Shown: positions 1 to 8,866, numbered from the stretch's first letter. The stretch: 64,000 bases of DNA from Chitinophaga horti (GCF_022867795.2 NZ_CP107006.1:1-64000), one strand, 5' to 3'. The notes: generated by a model not told the origin, from the letters alone. Numbers and translations: made by a program.

Positions 1-1
1 A

Positions 2-802
2 ACGATCATGATAGCCGGCTCGGCTTGTAACGCAGAGCTGCGCAAGATTGAGAAAAGCAATGACGTAGAAAAGAAACTGGCTTATGCGGACAGGATGTAT
101 GCCAAAAAGAAATACCAGATGGCCCAAAACCTGTACGAAGAACTGATTCCCGTATATAAAGGAACCGAAAAGTTCGACAGTCTGTACTTTCGCTACGCTT
201 ATTGCTCTTACTACCTGAAAGATTATACCCAGGCGGCCTTCCACTTTGGTAACTACATCGACGCGTTCCCGAGCAGCCCCAGGGCGGTGGAAATCGATTA
301 TAGAAAGGCGTACTGCTACTATAAACTGTCACCAAAGATTTCGTTAGACCAAACTAATACCTCCAAGGCGATCGCCGCCATGCAGACGTATATCAATAAC
401 TATCCACAGGCGGAGAAAGTAGCCGAGGCGAACATGGTGATTGAACTGCTGCGTAAAAAGCTGGAGAAGAAAGAATACAATACTGCCGAGCTGTATTACA
501 ACCTCGGACACTATAAGGCAGCAGGGGTATCTTTTCAGAACCTGATGCGTAACTACCCGGATTCTGAGCAGAGCGACAGTTATAAGTATATGGCTATCAA
601 GGCCTACTACCTGTACGCGAAGAACAGCATCTTTGAAAAACAAAAGGAGCGCTATGAAACGGTGGTAACCGAATACCTGGAGTTCAACGAAAGGTACGGT
701 GCCAGCAAATTGCATGGTGATGCCGAAAAATATTATAACTTAGCTAAGAATAATCTAAAAACTCTGGAAAATGAGCAAACTAAAGAGAAATCTAACCAGT
801 AG
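2..802 (+). CDS. bamD: Outer membrane assembly lipoprotein BamD (5' end missing)
   Basis: TPR lipoprotein of the BAM complex, which inserts beta-barrel proteins into the outer membrane. The frame is open to the window edge. The first visible residues (TIMIAGSAC) look like the end of a lipoprotein signal with its lipobox cysteine, so the true start lies upstream and the ATG at 8 is probably internal. Repeated helix pairs with the pattern Y..A...F...I..YP (around residues 31-50, 70-88, 117-134 and 165-187 counted from that ATG) are BamD-like TPRs. The 3' end overlaps the omega-subunit gene by 32 bases, a common Bacteroidota arrangement that implies co-transcription. Other TPR lipoproteins are possible, but length and neighbours favour BamD. 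Confidence 0.85.
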   Translation, partial: TIMIAGSACNAELRKIEKSNDVEKKLAYADRMYAKKKYQMAQNLYEELIPVYKGTEKFDSLYFRYAYCSYYLKDYTQAAFHFGNYIDAFPSSPRAVEIDYRKAYCYYKLSPKISLDQTNTSKAIAAMQTYINNYPQAEKVAEANMVIELLRKKLEKKEYNTAELYYNLGHYKAAGVSFQNLMRNYPDSEQSDSYKYMAIKAYYLYAKNSIFEKQKERYETVVTEYLEFNERYGASKLHGDAEKYYNLAKNNLKTLENEQTKEKSNQ

Positions 803-1112
803 CCTGAATCCTTGGGTTGAAACCAAGAATACTACTGATATCAAAAACAGGACTGGTAACCTTTACGAGTCTATTGCCATTATTGCCAAGAGGGCAAACC
901 AGATCAATATATCTGTAAAGGAGGAACTCCACTCTAAACTGGAGGAGTTTGCCAGCCATACCGATAACCTGGAAGAAGTGCACGAGAACAAGGAGCAGAT
1001 CGAGATCTCCCGTTTCTACGAGCGTATGGCAAATTCGCCCATTCAGGCTACCCAGGAGTTCCTGGACAACAAAATTTATTTCCGTAAGAACGACGACGAC
1101 TTGTTCAGCTAA
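771..1112 (+). CDS. rpoZ: RNA polymerase omega subunit-like protein (RpoZ/Rpb6 family)
   Basis: A 113-residue protein matching the Bacteroidota form of the omega subunit, which helps assemble RNA polymerase. The segment GNLYESIAIIAKRANQI (residues 29-45) is the Rpb6/omega core that normally contacts the beta' subunit; the tail is acidic (KNDDDLFS). The start at 771 lies inside the end of bamD and is the only start giving the full core. A hairpin terminator follows at 1139-1169. The omega call rests on the short core motif and the neighbourhood, since the family is poorly conserved in sequence. Confidence 0.75.
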   Translation: MSKLKRNLTSSLNPWVETKNTTDIKNRTGNLYESIAIIAKRANQINISVKEELHSKLEEFASHTDNLEEVHENKEQIEISRFYERMANSPIQATQEFLDNKIYFRKNDDDLFS

Positions 1113-1138
1113 TATTGCGAAAAATATTAACTTCATAG

Positions 1139-1169
1139 CGGCAGAATATTTATTATTCTGCCGTTTTTT
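1139..1169 (+). terminator. Rho-independent terminator after rpoZ
   Basis: A perfect 10-bp stem (CGGCAGAATA / TATTCTGCCG, loop of 5) followed by a run of six T. It ends 10 bases before the coaBC start codon, so read-through into coaBC may be limited. Confidence 0.75.
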
Positions 1170-1179
1170 GTTTTACAGC

Positions 1180-2502
1180 ATGTTACAAGGAAAAAAGATC
1201 CTTTTAGGCGTATCCGGAAGTATCGCGGCTTACAAGTCGGCCATACTGGTTCGGCTGCTGGTGAAAGCCGGCGCCGAGGTAAAAGTAGTGATGACGCCCG
1301 ATGCGGCTAATTTCATTACGCCACTTACGCTTTCCACTCTTTCCAAAAACGAAGTAGGCACGGCCATCAGCGAAGGCTCCAGCTGGAGCAACCATGTAAT
1401 GATGGGGCGCTGGGCTGATGTGATGCTGGTAGCCCCGGCATCGGCCAATACGATCGCTAAAATGGCGAACGGCCTGTGCGACAACCTTTTACTCGCAGTA
1501 TATCTATCCGCCACCTGCCCGGTGTTTTTTGCCCCGGCGATGGATGAAGATATGTGGCATCACCCGGCGACGAAAGCGAATGTGACTAAACTGCTTGGCT
1601 ATGGACACAGGCAGCTGCCCGTAAACAAAGGGGAGCTGGCCAGTGGGCTGTTTGGCGAAGGGCGTATGTCGGAGCCGGAGAACATTGTTGCGTTCCTGGA
1701 GGAGCATTTTGCAGGTACCGTTGCTACAGGAAGCGATTTGCCAGCCGCAGTTGATGGAGACGACGATGAGGACGACGATACTCCGGGGGATACTGGTGAA
1801 CGGGATGAGATTGCCGAAATGGCCTACAATCAGGCCGTAGAATTGAAATCGCTTGCCGGGCAAACGGTGCTGGTGAGTGCCGGGCCAACTGTAGAACAAA
1901 TCGATCCGGTAAGATTTATCAGCAATCATTCCACTGGTAAGATGGGGATTGCGATCGCCAATGCGCTGGAAAACGTGGGGGCGAGTGTAATTTTGGTACT
2001 TGGCCCTACGCATTTAAAGGTGTCAAACCCGTTTGTAAAAGTAATTCCAGTGCGATCGGCCGATGAAATGCTTCAGCAATGCCTGAATTTTTTTCCAAAA
2101 GCCAACATCGCCATTATGTCGGCGGCAGTGGCAGATTACAGGCCGGCAAAGGTGGCAAGCGACAAAATAAAAAAGGATGAAGAAGTCCTCACGCTGAAGT
2201 TAGAAAAAACGACAGACATTCTTAAAACATTAGGTAGCAAAAAGAGGGACGATCAGCTGTTGATTGGTTTTGCGCTGGAAACCAATAATGAAAAAGAATT
2301 TGCGTTGAAGAAGTTGAAAACAAAGAACCTGGATATGGTGGTGCTTAACTCTCTGCGCGACGCCGGAGCGGGGTTTGGGCACGATACAAACAAAGTGCTG
2401 CTGCTGGATAAATATGGTGGCGAACAGGAGTATCCGCTCAAAAGCAAACAGGAAGTAGCGAAAGATATTGTACAGGCAATAATAGGACTGCAAAATGCGT
2501 AA
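1180..2502 (+). CDS. coaBC: Bifunctional phosphopantothenoylcysteine decarboxylase/synthetase CoaBC
   Basis: Makes 4'-phosphopantetheine from phosphopantothenate and cysteine in coenzyme A synthesis. The start is the ATG at 1180 (MLQGKKILLGVSGSIAAYKS), because the longer open frame from 949 runs through the omega gene. The CoaC half shows the FMN-binding GVSGSIAAYKS motif, catalytic His72 in SWSNHVMM, and APAMDEDMW near residue 120, where most proteobacterial enzymes have PAMN. The CoaB half starts near residue 220 with TVLVSAGPTVEQIDPVRF and the SNHSTGKMG nucleotide-binding motif. Between the halves (about 185-210) is a very acidic insert (DGDDDEDDD). Total 440 residues, a little longer than usual. 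Its stop overlaps the next gene by 8 bases. Confidence 0.95.
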   Translation: MLQGKKILLGVSGSIAAYKSAILVRLLVKAGAEVKVVMTPDAANFITPLTLSTLSKNEVGTAISEGSSWSNHVMMGRWADVMLVAPASANTIAKMANGLCDNLLLAVYLSATCPVFFAPAMDEDMWHHPATKANVTKLLGYGHRQLPVNKGELASGLFGEGRMSEPENIVAFLEEHFAGTVATGSDLPAAVDGDDDEDDDTPGDTGERDEIAEMAYNQAVELKSLAGQTVLVSAGPTVEQIDPVRFISNHSTGKMGIAIANALENVGASVILVLGPTHLKVSNPFVKVIPVRSADEMLQQCLNFFPKANIAIMSAAVADYRPAKVASDKIKKDEEVLTLKLEKTTDILKTLGSKKRDDQLLIGFALETNNEKEFALKKLKTKNLDMVVLNSLRDAGAGFGHDTNKVLLLDKYGGEQEYPLKSKQEVAKDIVQAIIGLQNA

Positions 2503-3412
2503 AACTTTTTTCTTACTGATACTGGGTTTGTGTAGCCATCTGCTGGTGCAGGCGCAGGAACTGCGGGCTACGGTAAGCGTAGTGGCGAACCAGATCGGTA
2601 CCGCCGTTGACCGTAAGGTGTTCGTCACCCTCCAGAACCAGATCACCGAGTTTTTAAATAACCGCCGGTGGACGGAAGATTCCTATTCACAGGGCGAACG
2701 CATCGACTGTAACTTTCTGCTGAACGTTACGCAGTCGGTGGGCAACAATACTTACAAGGCATCGCTGACGGTACAGGCAACGCGCCCGGTGTTTAACGCG
2801 AGTTACACCACCAGTGTGATGAACACGATGGATAACAACGTTACATTCAAGTACGTGGAGTTCCAGCAGCTGGAGTTCAACGAGAACCGCATTGGCGGCA
2901 ATGATGCCTTAGTATCAAACCTTACCGCTACACTCGCTTACTATGTATACATCATCCTCGGTATGGACTATGACTCGTTTAGTCTGCGCGGTGGTGATCC
3001 CTACTTTAAAAAAGCCCAGGTAATTACGAACAATGCCCCCGACGGTAAAGACATTGCCGGGTGGAAGGCGTTCGAAGGTAACCGCAACCGCTACTGGTTG
3101 CAGGATAACATCCTCAACTCGAAGTACAGCCGGTTTCATGAAGCGATGTACCTGTATCACCGCCAGGGGCTGGATGTGATGTATGATGATCCGGCGAAAG
3201 GCCGCGCGTCGATCAATAATGCGTTGCAATTGTTGCTCGCCATTCATGAAGACACGCCCAATACGATGTTGCTGGCCACCTTCTTTACCGCCAAGTCGGA
3301 TGAATTGCTGAAGATATTTTCGCAGGCGCCTCCGCAGGAGAAACAGCGCGCCTCGGCCATGTTGCAGCGAATGGATGTTCCCAACGCACAGAAGTATGCC
3401 CAATTGAAGTAA
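2495..3412 (+). CDS. DUF4835 family secreted protein
   Basis: A 305-residue exported protein with a clear signal peptide (MRKTFFLLILGLCSHLLVQAQ). The body matches the Bacteroidota-only DUF4835 family: ELRATVSVVANQIG near the N-terminus, then TEFLNNRRWTEDSY and YYVYIILGMDYDSFSLRGGDPY in the middle. The family usually sits just after coaBC, as here, and some annotation pipelines call it a type IX secretion protein PorD; I regard that name as unproven from sequence alone. The start overlaps the coaBC stop by 8 bases, so the two are translationally linked. Confidence 0.8.
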   Translation: MRKTFFLLILGLCSHLLVQAQELRATVSVVANQIGTAVDRKVFVTLQNQITEFLNNRRWTEDSYSQGERIDCNFLLNVTQSVGNNTYKASLTVQATRPVFNASYTTSVMNTMDNNVTFKYVEFQQLEFNENRIGGNDALVSNLTATLAYYVYIILGMDYDSFSLRGGDPYFKKAQVITNNAPDGKDIAGWKAFEGNRNRYWLQDNILNSKYSRFHEAMYLYHRQGLDVMYDDPAKGRASINNALQLLLAIHEDTPNTMLLATFFTAKSDELLKIFSQAPPQEKQRASAMLQRMDVPNAQKYAQLK

Positions 3413-3417
3413 TTTTG
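3410..3417 (+). promoter_or_regulatory. Candidate Bacteroidota -7 element (TAATTTTG) before the DUF4296 gene
   Basis: Perfect match to the TAnnTTTG consensus, overlapping the DUF4835 stop codon and 18 bases before the ATG at 3435. No convincing -33 TTTG was found, so this is a weak call. Confidence 0.3.
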
Positions 3418-3434
3418 CCCTGGAACAGACAACT

Positions 3435-4094
3435 ATGAGGAGAACAGCATTACTGTTAATGATATGCACCATCGTCGCCATCGCCTGCGGCGATGCGGGA
3501 AAAGTGCCTAAGGACGTAATTGGTAAAGATAAAATGAGAGAAGTGCTGACCGATATGAACATCGCCGACATTTACGGTCGCGATATATTAGAGTCAGATA
3601 CGGTACCCATGACGGATTCGCTGCGCGAACTGCGGGTAAAGAAATACTACGCACAGGTGTTACAGGTGCACGGCATTACGGTGAAGGAGTTTATGGACAG
3701 TTATCGCTGGTACGAAGCTCACCCGGATATTTACGAAGAGGTGCTCAAAAAAATGCTGGACAATGTAACGGCCCGCAAAGCTTACCTGGATACCCTGGAG
3801 GCCCGCCGCCAACAGCACTTCACCGATTCGATCAACAAACGCCAGGAGTTTGTAGCCGATTCTATTAAGAAGGCAAATCCGCAGGCGGACTCCCTATCTA
3901 AATTAAAATCCGATTCAACGAAAACTGATAGTGTTAAAGCCGACTCGCTGCTGAAAGCCCGCGCCCGTGCCGTGATCGATTCAGCTGCCAGAGCAAATAA
4001 AAAACGCTACCTGGCCGATACGGCGAAGTTGCGAAAGCGGCAGGATTCGCTAAGAAAGATATTACAGAGCGGGAAGCCGCGGGTATTGAAATAA
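3435..4094 (+). CDS. DUF4296 family lipoprotein
   Basis: A 219-residue predicted lipoprotein: a hydrophobic leader ends in IVAIAC, giving a lipidated Cys. The first half (LTDMNIADIYGRDIL, then YYAQVLQVHGITVKEFMDSYRWYEAHPD) matches DUF4296, a helical domain found only in Bacteroidota. The second half (about 120-219) is a charged, Lys/Ser/Asp-rich helical stretch with several SD/DS repeats (LSKLKSDSTKTDSVKADSL), probably a coiled or disordered tail. The function is unknown. It lies 22 bases after the DUF4835 gene on the same strand and is followed by a hairpin region. Confidence 0.75.
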   Translation: MRRTALLLMICTIVAIACGDAGKVPKDVIGKDKMREVLTDMNIADIYGRDILESDTVPMTDSLRELRVKKYYAQVLQVHGITVKEFMDSYRWYEAHPDIYEEVLKKMLDNVTARKAYLDTLEARRQQHFTDSINKRQEFVADSIKKANPQADSLSKLKSDSTKTDSVKADSLLKARARAVIDSAARANKKRYLADTAKLRKRQDSLRKILQSGKPRVLK

Positions 4095-4107
4095 CGATAT
4101 CTATTTG

Positions 4108-4213
4108 AGGGGCTGACCAAAAATTAAAATGGAATCGCTTAAACGATGACATGTCCCCATCAGGTACCCGAATAAATTAGGGCTGATCAATACTTTTTGG
4201 TCAGCCCCTTTTA
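4108..4213 (+). terminator. Terminator region with two competing stems
   Basis: Three related arms are visible. Arm A (4108-4123, AGGGGCTGACCAAAAA) is perfectly complementary over 16 bases to arm C (4194-4209). Arm B (4180-4190, GGGCTGATCAA) can also pair with C (4197-4207) over 11 bp with one G-U pair and a 6-base loop, followed by CCTTTT. The B-C hairpin is a normal terminator; the A-C pairing would exclude it. Whether the alternative has a regulatory role is inference. Confidence 0.65.
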
Positions 4214-4240
4214 TGCGCCGCCGTTAATACCGAGAAAACC

Positions 4241-4248
4241 TATATTTG
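4241..4248 (+). promoter_or_regulatory. Candidate -7 element (TATATTTG) for the CoA-transferase genes
   Basis: Perfect TAnnTTTG match 40 bases upstream of the scoA start and just after the terminator region, where a promoter is expected. No clear -33 box. Confidence 0.4.
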
Positions 4249-4288
4249 CGCATTAACTACTATTTCACACCAAAACATTGAACGCTTT

Positions 4289-4981
4289 ATGCACAAAGTC
4301 GTTGCAAACGCCGGCGAGGCAATACGCGATATTGCCGATGGCGCGACAATTATGTTGGGAGGGTTTGGCTTGTGCGGTATTCCGGAAAATTGTATTTCGG
4401 CCCTGGTAGCAAAGGGCGTAAAAAATCTTACCTGCATTTCTAACAATGCGGGAGTGGATGAATTTGGCCTGGGCCTACTGTTAAAAACGCGGCAGATCAA
4501 AAAAATGATGTCCAGCTACGTGGGCGAAAACGCGGAATTTGAAAGGCAGTTGTTGTCTGGCGAATTGGAGGTTGACCTTATTCCACAAGGCACCCTGGCT
4601 ACACGCATACAAATGGCGGGCATGGGCATTCCGGCTTTCTTTACACCAGCTGGTGTAGGGACCGAAATTGCGGAAGGCAAGGAAGTGCGTACGCTCGACG
4701 GGCGCGAATACCTGATGGAACTGGCGCTGCATGCGGATTTTTCCATTGTAAAAGCCTGGAAGGGCGATATTATGGGCAACCTGGTGTTTCGTAAAACCAC
4801 CCGCAACTTCAGCACCTCGATGGCGAAAGCCGGCAATATTACGATCGTGGAAGTGGAGCACCTCGTGCAGCCCGGCGAAATTGATCCGGACCACGTACAT
4901 GTTCCCGGGATCTATGTGCACCGCATCTTCCAGGGTAGCGGGTATGAAAAACGCATTGAGAAGCGTACGGTAAAAATGTAA
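4289..4981 (+). CDS. scoA: Succinyl-CoA:3-ketoacid CoA-transferase subunit A
   Basis: The alpha subunit of a class I CoA-transferase that moves CoA from succinyl-CoA to acetoacetate in ketone-body use. Residues 20-35 ([18 protein letters not shown]) form the family's CoA-binding GGFG..G.P motif. Further family marks are [42 protein letters not shown] and [18 protein letters not shown]. At 230 residues it is full length. The B subunit follows after 25 bases, as in intact two-gene operons, but that B gene is frameshifted here. Confidence 0.93.
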   Translation: MHKVVANAGEAIRDIADGATIMLGGFGLCGIPENCISALVAKGVKNLTCISNNAGVDEFGLGLLLKTRQIKKMMSSYVGENAEFERQLLSGELEVDLIPQGTLATRIQMAGMGIPAFFTPAGVGTEIAEGKEVRTLDGREYLMELALHADFSIVKAWKGDIMGNLVFRKTTRNFSTSMAKAGNITIVEVEHLVQPGEIDPDHVHVPGIYVHRIFQGSGYEKRIEKRTVKM

Positions 4982-5006
4982 TCACTTCCACTTAAAAGTT
5001 AGCAAC

Positions 5007-5661
5007 ATGTCTCTCGATAAATACGGTATCGCCAAAAGAATAGCGCAGGAGTTGCAGGATGGTATGTATGTGAACCTGGGCATTGGCATTCCCACCTTAG
5101 TTTCGAATTTTGTACCCGCGGGTATTTCCATTATGCTGCAATCCGAAAACGGTATGCTGGGCATGGGGCCTTACCCGGCGGATGAAGATATAGATGCCGA
5201 CCTGATTAACGCCGGTGGAAACAGTTACGGTGCTGCCGGGCGGCTGTTTCTTTGACAGTGCTGAAAGCTTCGGTATGATTCGCGCCGGTAAGGTAGACTT
5301 GACCGTACTGGGCGCCATGGAAGTGTCCGACTCTGGCGATATTGCCAACTGGAAAATTCCGGGCAAAATGGTCAAGGGCATGGGCGGCGCGATGGATCTG
5401 GTGGCTGCGGCCAAAAATATCATCGTGGCCATGATGCACACTAATCCCAAAGGCGAAAGCAAATTGCTGAGTAATTGCAGCCTGCCACTTACCGGGGTAA
5501 AGTGTGTGAAGAAAATCGTGACCGAACTGGCTGTGCTCGACATTACCCCTGATGGCTTCCGCTTGCTGGAACGTGCGCCGGGCGTGAGTGTGGAAGAGAT
5601 CGTAGCCAAAACTGCCGGTCGTTTGACGGTGCCTGATGTGGTACCCGAAATGCAGCTATAA
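5007..5661 (+). pseudogene. scoB: Succinyl-CoA:3-ketoacid CoA-transferase subunit B, frameshifted
   Basis: The beta subunit carries the catalytic Glu of the SENG motif (E47 in [11 protein letters not shown]). The first frame runs 5007-5255 and keeps family sequence up to DADLINAGG, then drifts into unrelated residues and stops. Family sequence resumes in the next frame from about 5214 ([21 protein letters not shown]) and continues to the stop at 5659-5661. The break lies at 5209-5215 (GGTGGAAAC). The family usually reads [12 protein letters not shown], so loss of two bases from a Lys codon, or gain of one base, explains it. Apart from this, the whole protein is present. It may be a sequencing error, a recent mutation, or (less likely) programmed frameshifting. 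Confidence 0.85.
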
Positions 5662-5711
5662 TAGTCATTAACAAATCACCGCTTCCGCGCAATAAATCGT
5701 AAATTAGGGTT

Positions 5712-6539
5712 ATGCTGTTGTGTCATAACGGGAAATTCATTCCGGCGGATAAGCCTTTTCTGATGGCCGACAACCGTTCTTTCCGCTACGGCGACGGATG
5801 TTTCGAGACCATGAAAGTTTACCAGGGACAGCTCCTGCTTGCAGATTTGCATTTTGAGCGTCTCATGGCGAGTTTGCATATACTTCACATCGACCCCGCC
5901 CAATTCACGAAAGACTATATCAGCCGCCTGGTACTGGAGCTTTGCAGCCGGAATAATGCCAGTGAGCTGGCAAGGGTGCGCCTGTCGGTTTATCGCGGCG
6001 GAAGCGGTTTATATGTTCCGGAAACAAATACACCGGAGTTCATTATACAAAGCTGGGAGCTCTCCCGCAGTATTTTCGAACTGAACGAAACCGGCTTACA
6101 GCTTGATGTTTTCCCCGATGCGCGGAAGAACACCGACAAGCTTTCCAATATCAAATCGAATAACAGCCTGCCTTACATTCTCGGCGGCATCTACGCAAAA
6201 CAACACGGCCTGCAGGAAGTGATCATGCTTAACCCATACGGTCGCGTGGCGGATACAACGATCGCCAACATCTTCATGGTGAAGGGTAAAAAGATATTTA
6301 CGCCGCCTTTGTCCGAAGGTTGCGTATGCGGGGTGATGCGTAAACATATCTTACAGATGGACCTTCCATTTAAAGTAGAAGAGCAACCGCTATCGATCGA
6401 AGACCTGGAGAATGCAGATGAGATATTTCTTACCAATGCCGTGTACGGACTGCGATGGGTAGGGCGTTTCAGGGATAGTAGTTACGGAAATGCAACGGCA
6501 ACGATCGTTCATGATCTGTTGCATGAGGGCGTGTTATAA
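5712..6539 (+). CDS. Class IV aminotransferase (branched-chain/aminodeoxychorismate lyase family)
   Basis: A PLP enzyme of fold type IV, 275 residues, cytosolic. Visible marks are RYGDGCFETMKVYQG near residue 27, the PLP-binding Lys in LSNIKSNNSLPYILG (about residue 148), and EVIMLNPYGRVADTTIANIF, the phosphate-binding region. This matches BCAT, D-amino acid transaminase and PabC alike. The variation ADTTIANIF instead of ESSIANIF, and the absence of pab genes nearby, leave the substrate open. It starts 50 bases after scoB and ends 7 bases before the photolyase start, so it may be co-transcribed with it. Confidence 0.85.
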   Translation: MLLCHNGKFIPADKPFLMADNRSFRYGDGCFETMKVYQGQLLLADLHFERLMASLHILHIDPAQFTKDYISRLVLELCSRNNASELARVRLSVYRGGSGLYVPETNTPEFIIQSWELSRSIFELNETGLQLDVFPDARKNTDKLSNIKSNNSLPYILGGIYAKQHGLQEVIMLNPYGRVADTTIANIFMVKGKKIFTPPLSEGCVCGVMRKHILQMDLPFKVEEQPLSIEDLENADEIFLTNAVYGLRWVGRFRDSSYGNATATIVHDLLHEGVL

Positions 6540-6546
6540 TAATCAG

Positions 6547-7854
6547 ATGAAAGACATGGTAAATATTTGTTGGTTTCGCCGCGACCTCCGTTTGCACGAT
6601 AACGCGGCGTTGTATCACGCATTAAAAGCAGGGGAGGATGTGGTGCCGGTGTTTGTATTCGATACCCATATTCTCAATGACCTGGAACAGAAAGCAGATC
6701 GGCGCATCACCTTCATTTACGAAGCGCTGGAAGCCATGCAGGCGAAGCTGGAAAAACTCGGCAGTACGCTCGATATCTTCTATGGCACACCCGAGCAAGC
6801 ATTCGAACACTACACCTCCAAATACAAAATAAAAACTGTTTACACTAATCACGACTACGAGCCCTATGCCCGTAAGCGTGATGCTGACATTGCCGCTTAT
6901 CTCGCTAAAAAAGAGATTGAGTTTAAGAGCTTCAAAGACCAGGTGATTTTTGAAAAGAGTGAAGTGACGAAAGATAACGGCGAACCTTACACGGTTTTTA
7001 CCCCTTATAGCCGCCGCTGGCTCGATAAACTGAATGCTTTCTACCTGAAGCCGTACCCGGTAAAGAAGTACCAGCGCCACTTCCACAAGCAATCGCCAGT
7101 GAAGTTTCCGACTTATAGGCAGATGGGTTTTGTAGAAACGGATCATGACTTTCCTTCCGTAACACCTGATGAATCGGTGATCCGCAATTATGACAAGACG
7201 CGCGATTTTCCTGGGTTGGAGGGTACTTCGGGAATGGGTGTTCATTTGCGTTTTGGAACGGTTAGCATTCGCGAACTGGCAGCTATGGCGAAAGACCTGA
7301 ATGCCACTTACCTCAAAGAGCTGATCTGGCGCGATTTCTATATGATGATCCTCTGGCACTTCCCGCATGTGGTAGAGTACTCATTCCACAAACAGTACGA
7401 CAATATCCAGTGGCGCAATAACGAAAAGGAGTTTGAGCGCTGGTGCGAAGGCCAGACTGGCTACCCGATTGTAGATGCTGGTATGCGTGAAATGAACGCC
7501 ACCGGCTACATGCACAACCGTGTACGCATGGTGGTCGCCAGCTTTCTCACCAAACATTTGCTGATCGACTGGCGTTGGGGCGAGGCCTACTTCGCAGAAA
7601 AACTGCTCGACTACGACCTGGCTGCGAACAACGGCGGCTGGCAGTGGGCGGCAGGTTGCGGCAACGACGCCGCGCCGTACTTCCGGGTGTTTAACCCGCA
7701 TTTGCAAACACAAAAGTTTGATAAAGACCTGCGTTACATCCGTAAGTGGGTGCCCGAGTTTGAGAGCTTGCAGTACGTTCAGCCCGTGGTGGTGCATGAA
7801 ATGGCACGGAAGCGGGCGTTGGAAACGTATAAGAAAGCGTTGAATAAGGACTGA
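6547..7854 (+). CDS. phrB: Deoxyribodipyrimidine photolyase (class I, cryptochrome/photolyase family)
   Basis: Repairs cyclobutane pyrimidine dimers with blue light. The N-terminal antenna domain begins VNICWFRRDLRLHDNAAL. The C-terminal FAD domain shows GTSGMGVHLRFGTVSIREL, WRDFYMMILWHFP, TGYPIVDAGMREMNATGYMHNRVRM-type sequence and the NNGGWQWAAGCGNDAAPYFR FAD/substrate motif. At 435 residues it is near the family length. I chose the ATG at 6547; an open frame runs back to 6490, but that part overlaps the aminotransferase and lacks the conserved start. A cryptochrome without repair activity is possible but less likely, as the substrate-pocket tryptophans are kept. Confidence 0.92.
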   Translation: MKDMVNICWFRRDLRLHDNAALYHALKAGEDVVPVFVFDTHILNDLEQKADRRITFIYEALEAMQAKLEKLGSTLDIFYGTPEQAFEHYTSKYKIKTVYTNHDYEPYARKRDADIAAYLAKKEIEFKSFKDQVIFEKSEVTKDNGEPYTVFTPYSRRWLDKLNAFYLKPYPVKKYQRHFHKQSPVKFPTYRQMGFVETDHDFPSVTPDESVIRNYDKTRDFPGLEGTSGMGVHLRFGTVSIRELAAMAKDLNATYLKELIWRDFYMMILWHFPHVVEYSFHKQYDNIQWRNNEKEFERWCEGQTGYPIVDAGMREMNATGYMHNRVRMVVASFLTKHLLIDWRWGEAYFAEKLLDYDLAANNGGWQWAAGCGNDAAPYFRVFNPHLQTQKFDKDLRYIRKWVPEFESLQYVQPVVVHEMARKRALETYKKALNKD

Positions 7855-8139
7855 TTAGTCGTTTCCCTTCGGCCGCTATGACATTAACAAAAATAACCTT
7901 TCCGTTTCGTCATAGCGACTTATGGGAGCCAACCTCCGCTCTGATCTTCGCATTTGCAAACATAGGATGATGGGGATGTAGGATTCGCTGTCCCGACTGT
8001 AATGAACCACGCATCCATACTTCTCAGTTTATACGCCGAATTGCAGGGTTAGCACCACTAATCCTGCAATTCGTGTTTACTACCATTGCCTGCCACACGC
8101 CGCTAAGCTAATATTGCAGCAGATTTAAACCCCAAAAAA
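7855..8139. other. Non-coding gap with a 9-bp inverted repeat
   Basis: There is no gene here. The only structure seen is CGCTATGAC (7874-7882) with its inverse GTCATAGCG (7909-7917), loop of 26, without a T-tract. A near-consensus -7 element (TAATATTG, about 8109) precedes the next gene. Confidence 0.4.
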
Positions 8140-8838
8140 ATGAAAAAGATATTGTTTGTGATGCTGCTGGCTATTGGCGCCGTAGTTACTTATGCGCAGG
8201 AGCGCTGTGAAGATCATGGCTTCGGCACTTCCGCCCGCCCGTTTCGTGGTAAAGCTTGGGAGCTGCCCGCCGGCGTAACGCTCACTTCCGGTGCGATTCA
8301 CGAGTATAGTTATTGTTCGGGCGCCGCATCAGCAGCTTTTGACAAAAAGCAGTTGCGAGGTGTGCCGGGTGGCGCGTTTAATGTGTGCTTCGAAATCACG
8401 AATACAAATGCACAAGCAGTGACAGTGAACTTTCCAAACGACCTGCTCATCCAAAGCACCAATACTAATTTTTCTAACGGATTACTGATGGGCATCGGGC
8501 AGGTAACGCTGGCCGCCGGCGAGGTGAAAAAGATTTACGCAAGCGCCTTTTGCCTGAACGAAAAACGTGCAGTGCCGTGTGCATACGATTACGAGAATAA
8601 GTTACTCAGCTTCCGATTCGGTCCGGGAGAAGTACCGGCGGCTGTAAGGGTGGTGTCGAACATCGCACGCAGCAAAGGAATCAGTTGCGGACAGGTGACC
8701 GATGCAGCAGGTCGCGCAGTGGACTATTCAAAATTAAAACAAGTGGTGTGCATACAGGAAGCAATATGGGAAATTACCAGCGCTTGCGGACTGAAGCCCG
8801 CGACTAAAGATAAGCTGAATGCAATAGCAGCGTTATAA
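8140..8838 (+). CDS. Secreted protein of unknown function
   Basis: A 232-residue exported protein with a signal peptide (MKKILFVMLLAIGAVVTYAQ). I do not recognise the family. The middle (GGAFNVCFEITNTNAQAVTVNFPNDLLIQ, read as two strands) looks like an immunoglobulin-type beta-sandwich, as seen in secreted Bacteroidota proteins. Eight or so cysteines (CEDHG, YCSG, VCFE, FCLN, PCAYD, SCGQ, VCIQ, ACGL) suggest disulphides. No type IX C-terminal domain is visible, so it is probably periplasmic. It stands alone between the photolyase and a strong hairpin. Confidence 0.65.
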   Translation: MKKILFVMLLAIGAVVTYAQERCEDHGFGTSARPFRGKAWELPAGVTLTSGAIHEYSYCSGAASAAFDKKQLRGVPGGAFNVCFEITNTNAQAVTVNFPNDLLIQSTNTNFSNGLLMGIGQVTLAAGEVKKIYASAFCLNEKRAVPCAYDYENKLLSFRFGPGEVPAAVRVVSNIARSKGISCGQVTDAAGRAVDYSKLKQVVCIQEAIWEITSACGLKPATKDKLNAIAAL

Positions 8839-8866
8839 ATAGGTTTTGGTTGAAATAAGAAGGAAG

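Noticed and set aside
949..1179. N-terminal extension of CoaBC from an upstream start
   Set aside because: It runs antiphase through the omega gene and terminator and has no CoaBC sequence; the true start is at 1180.
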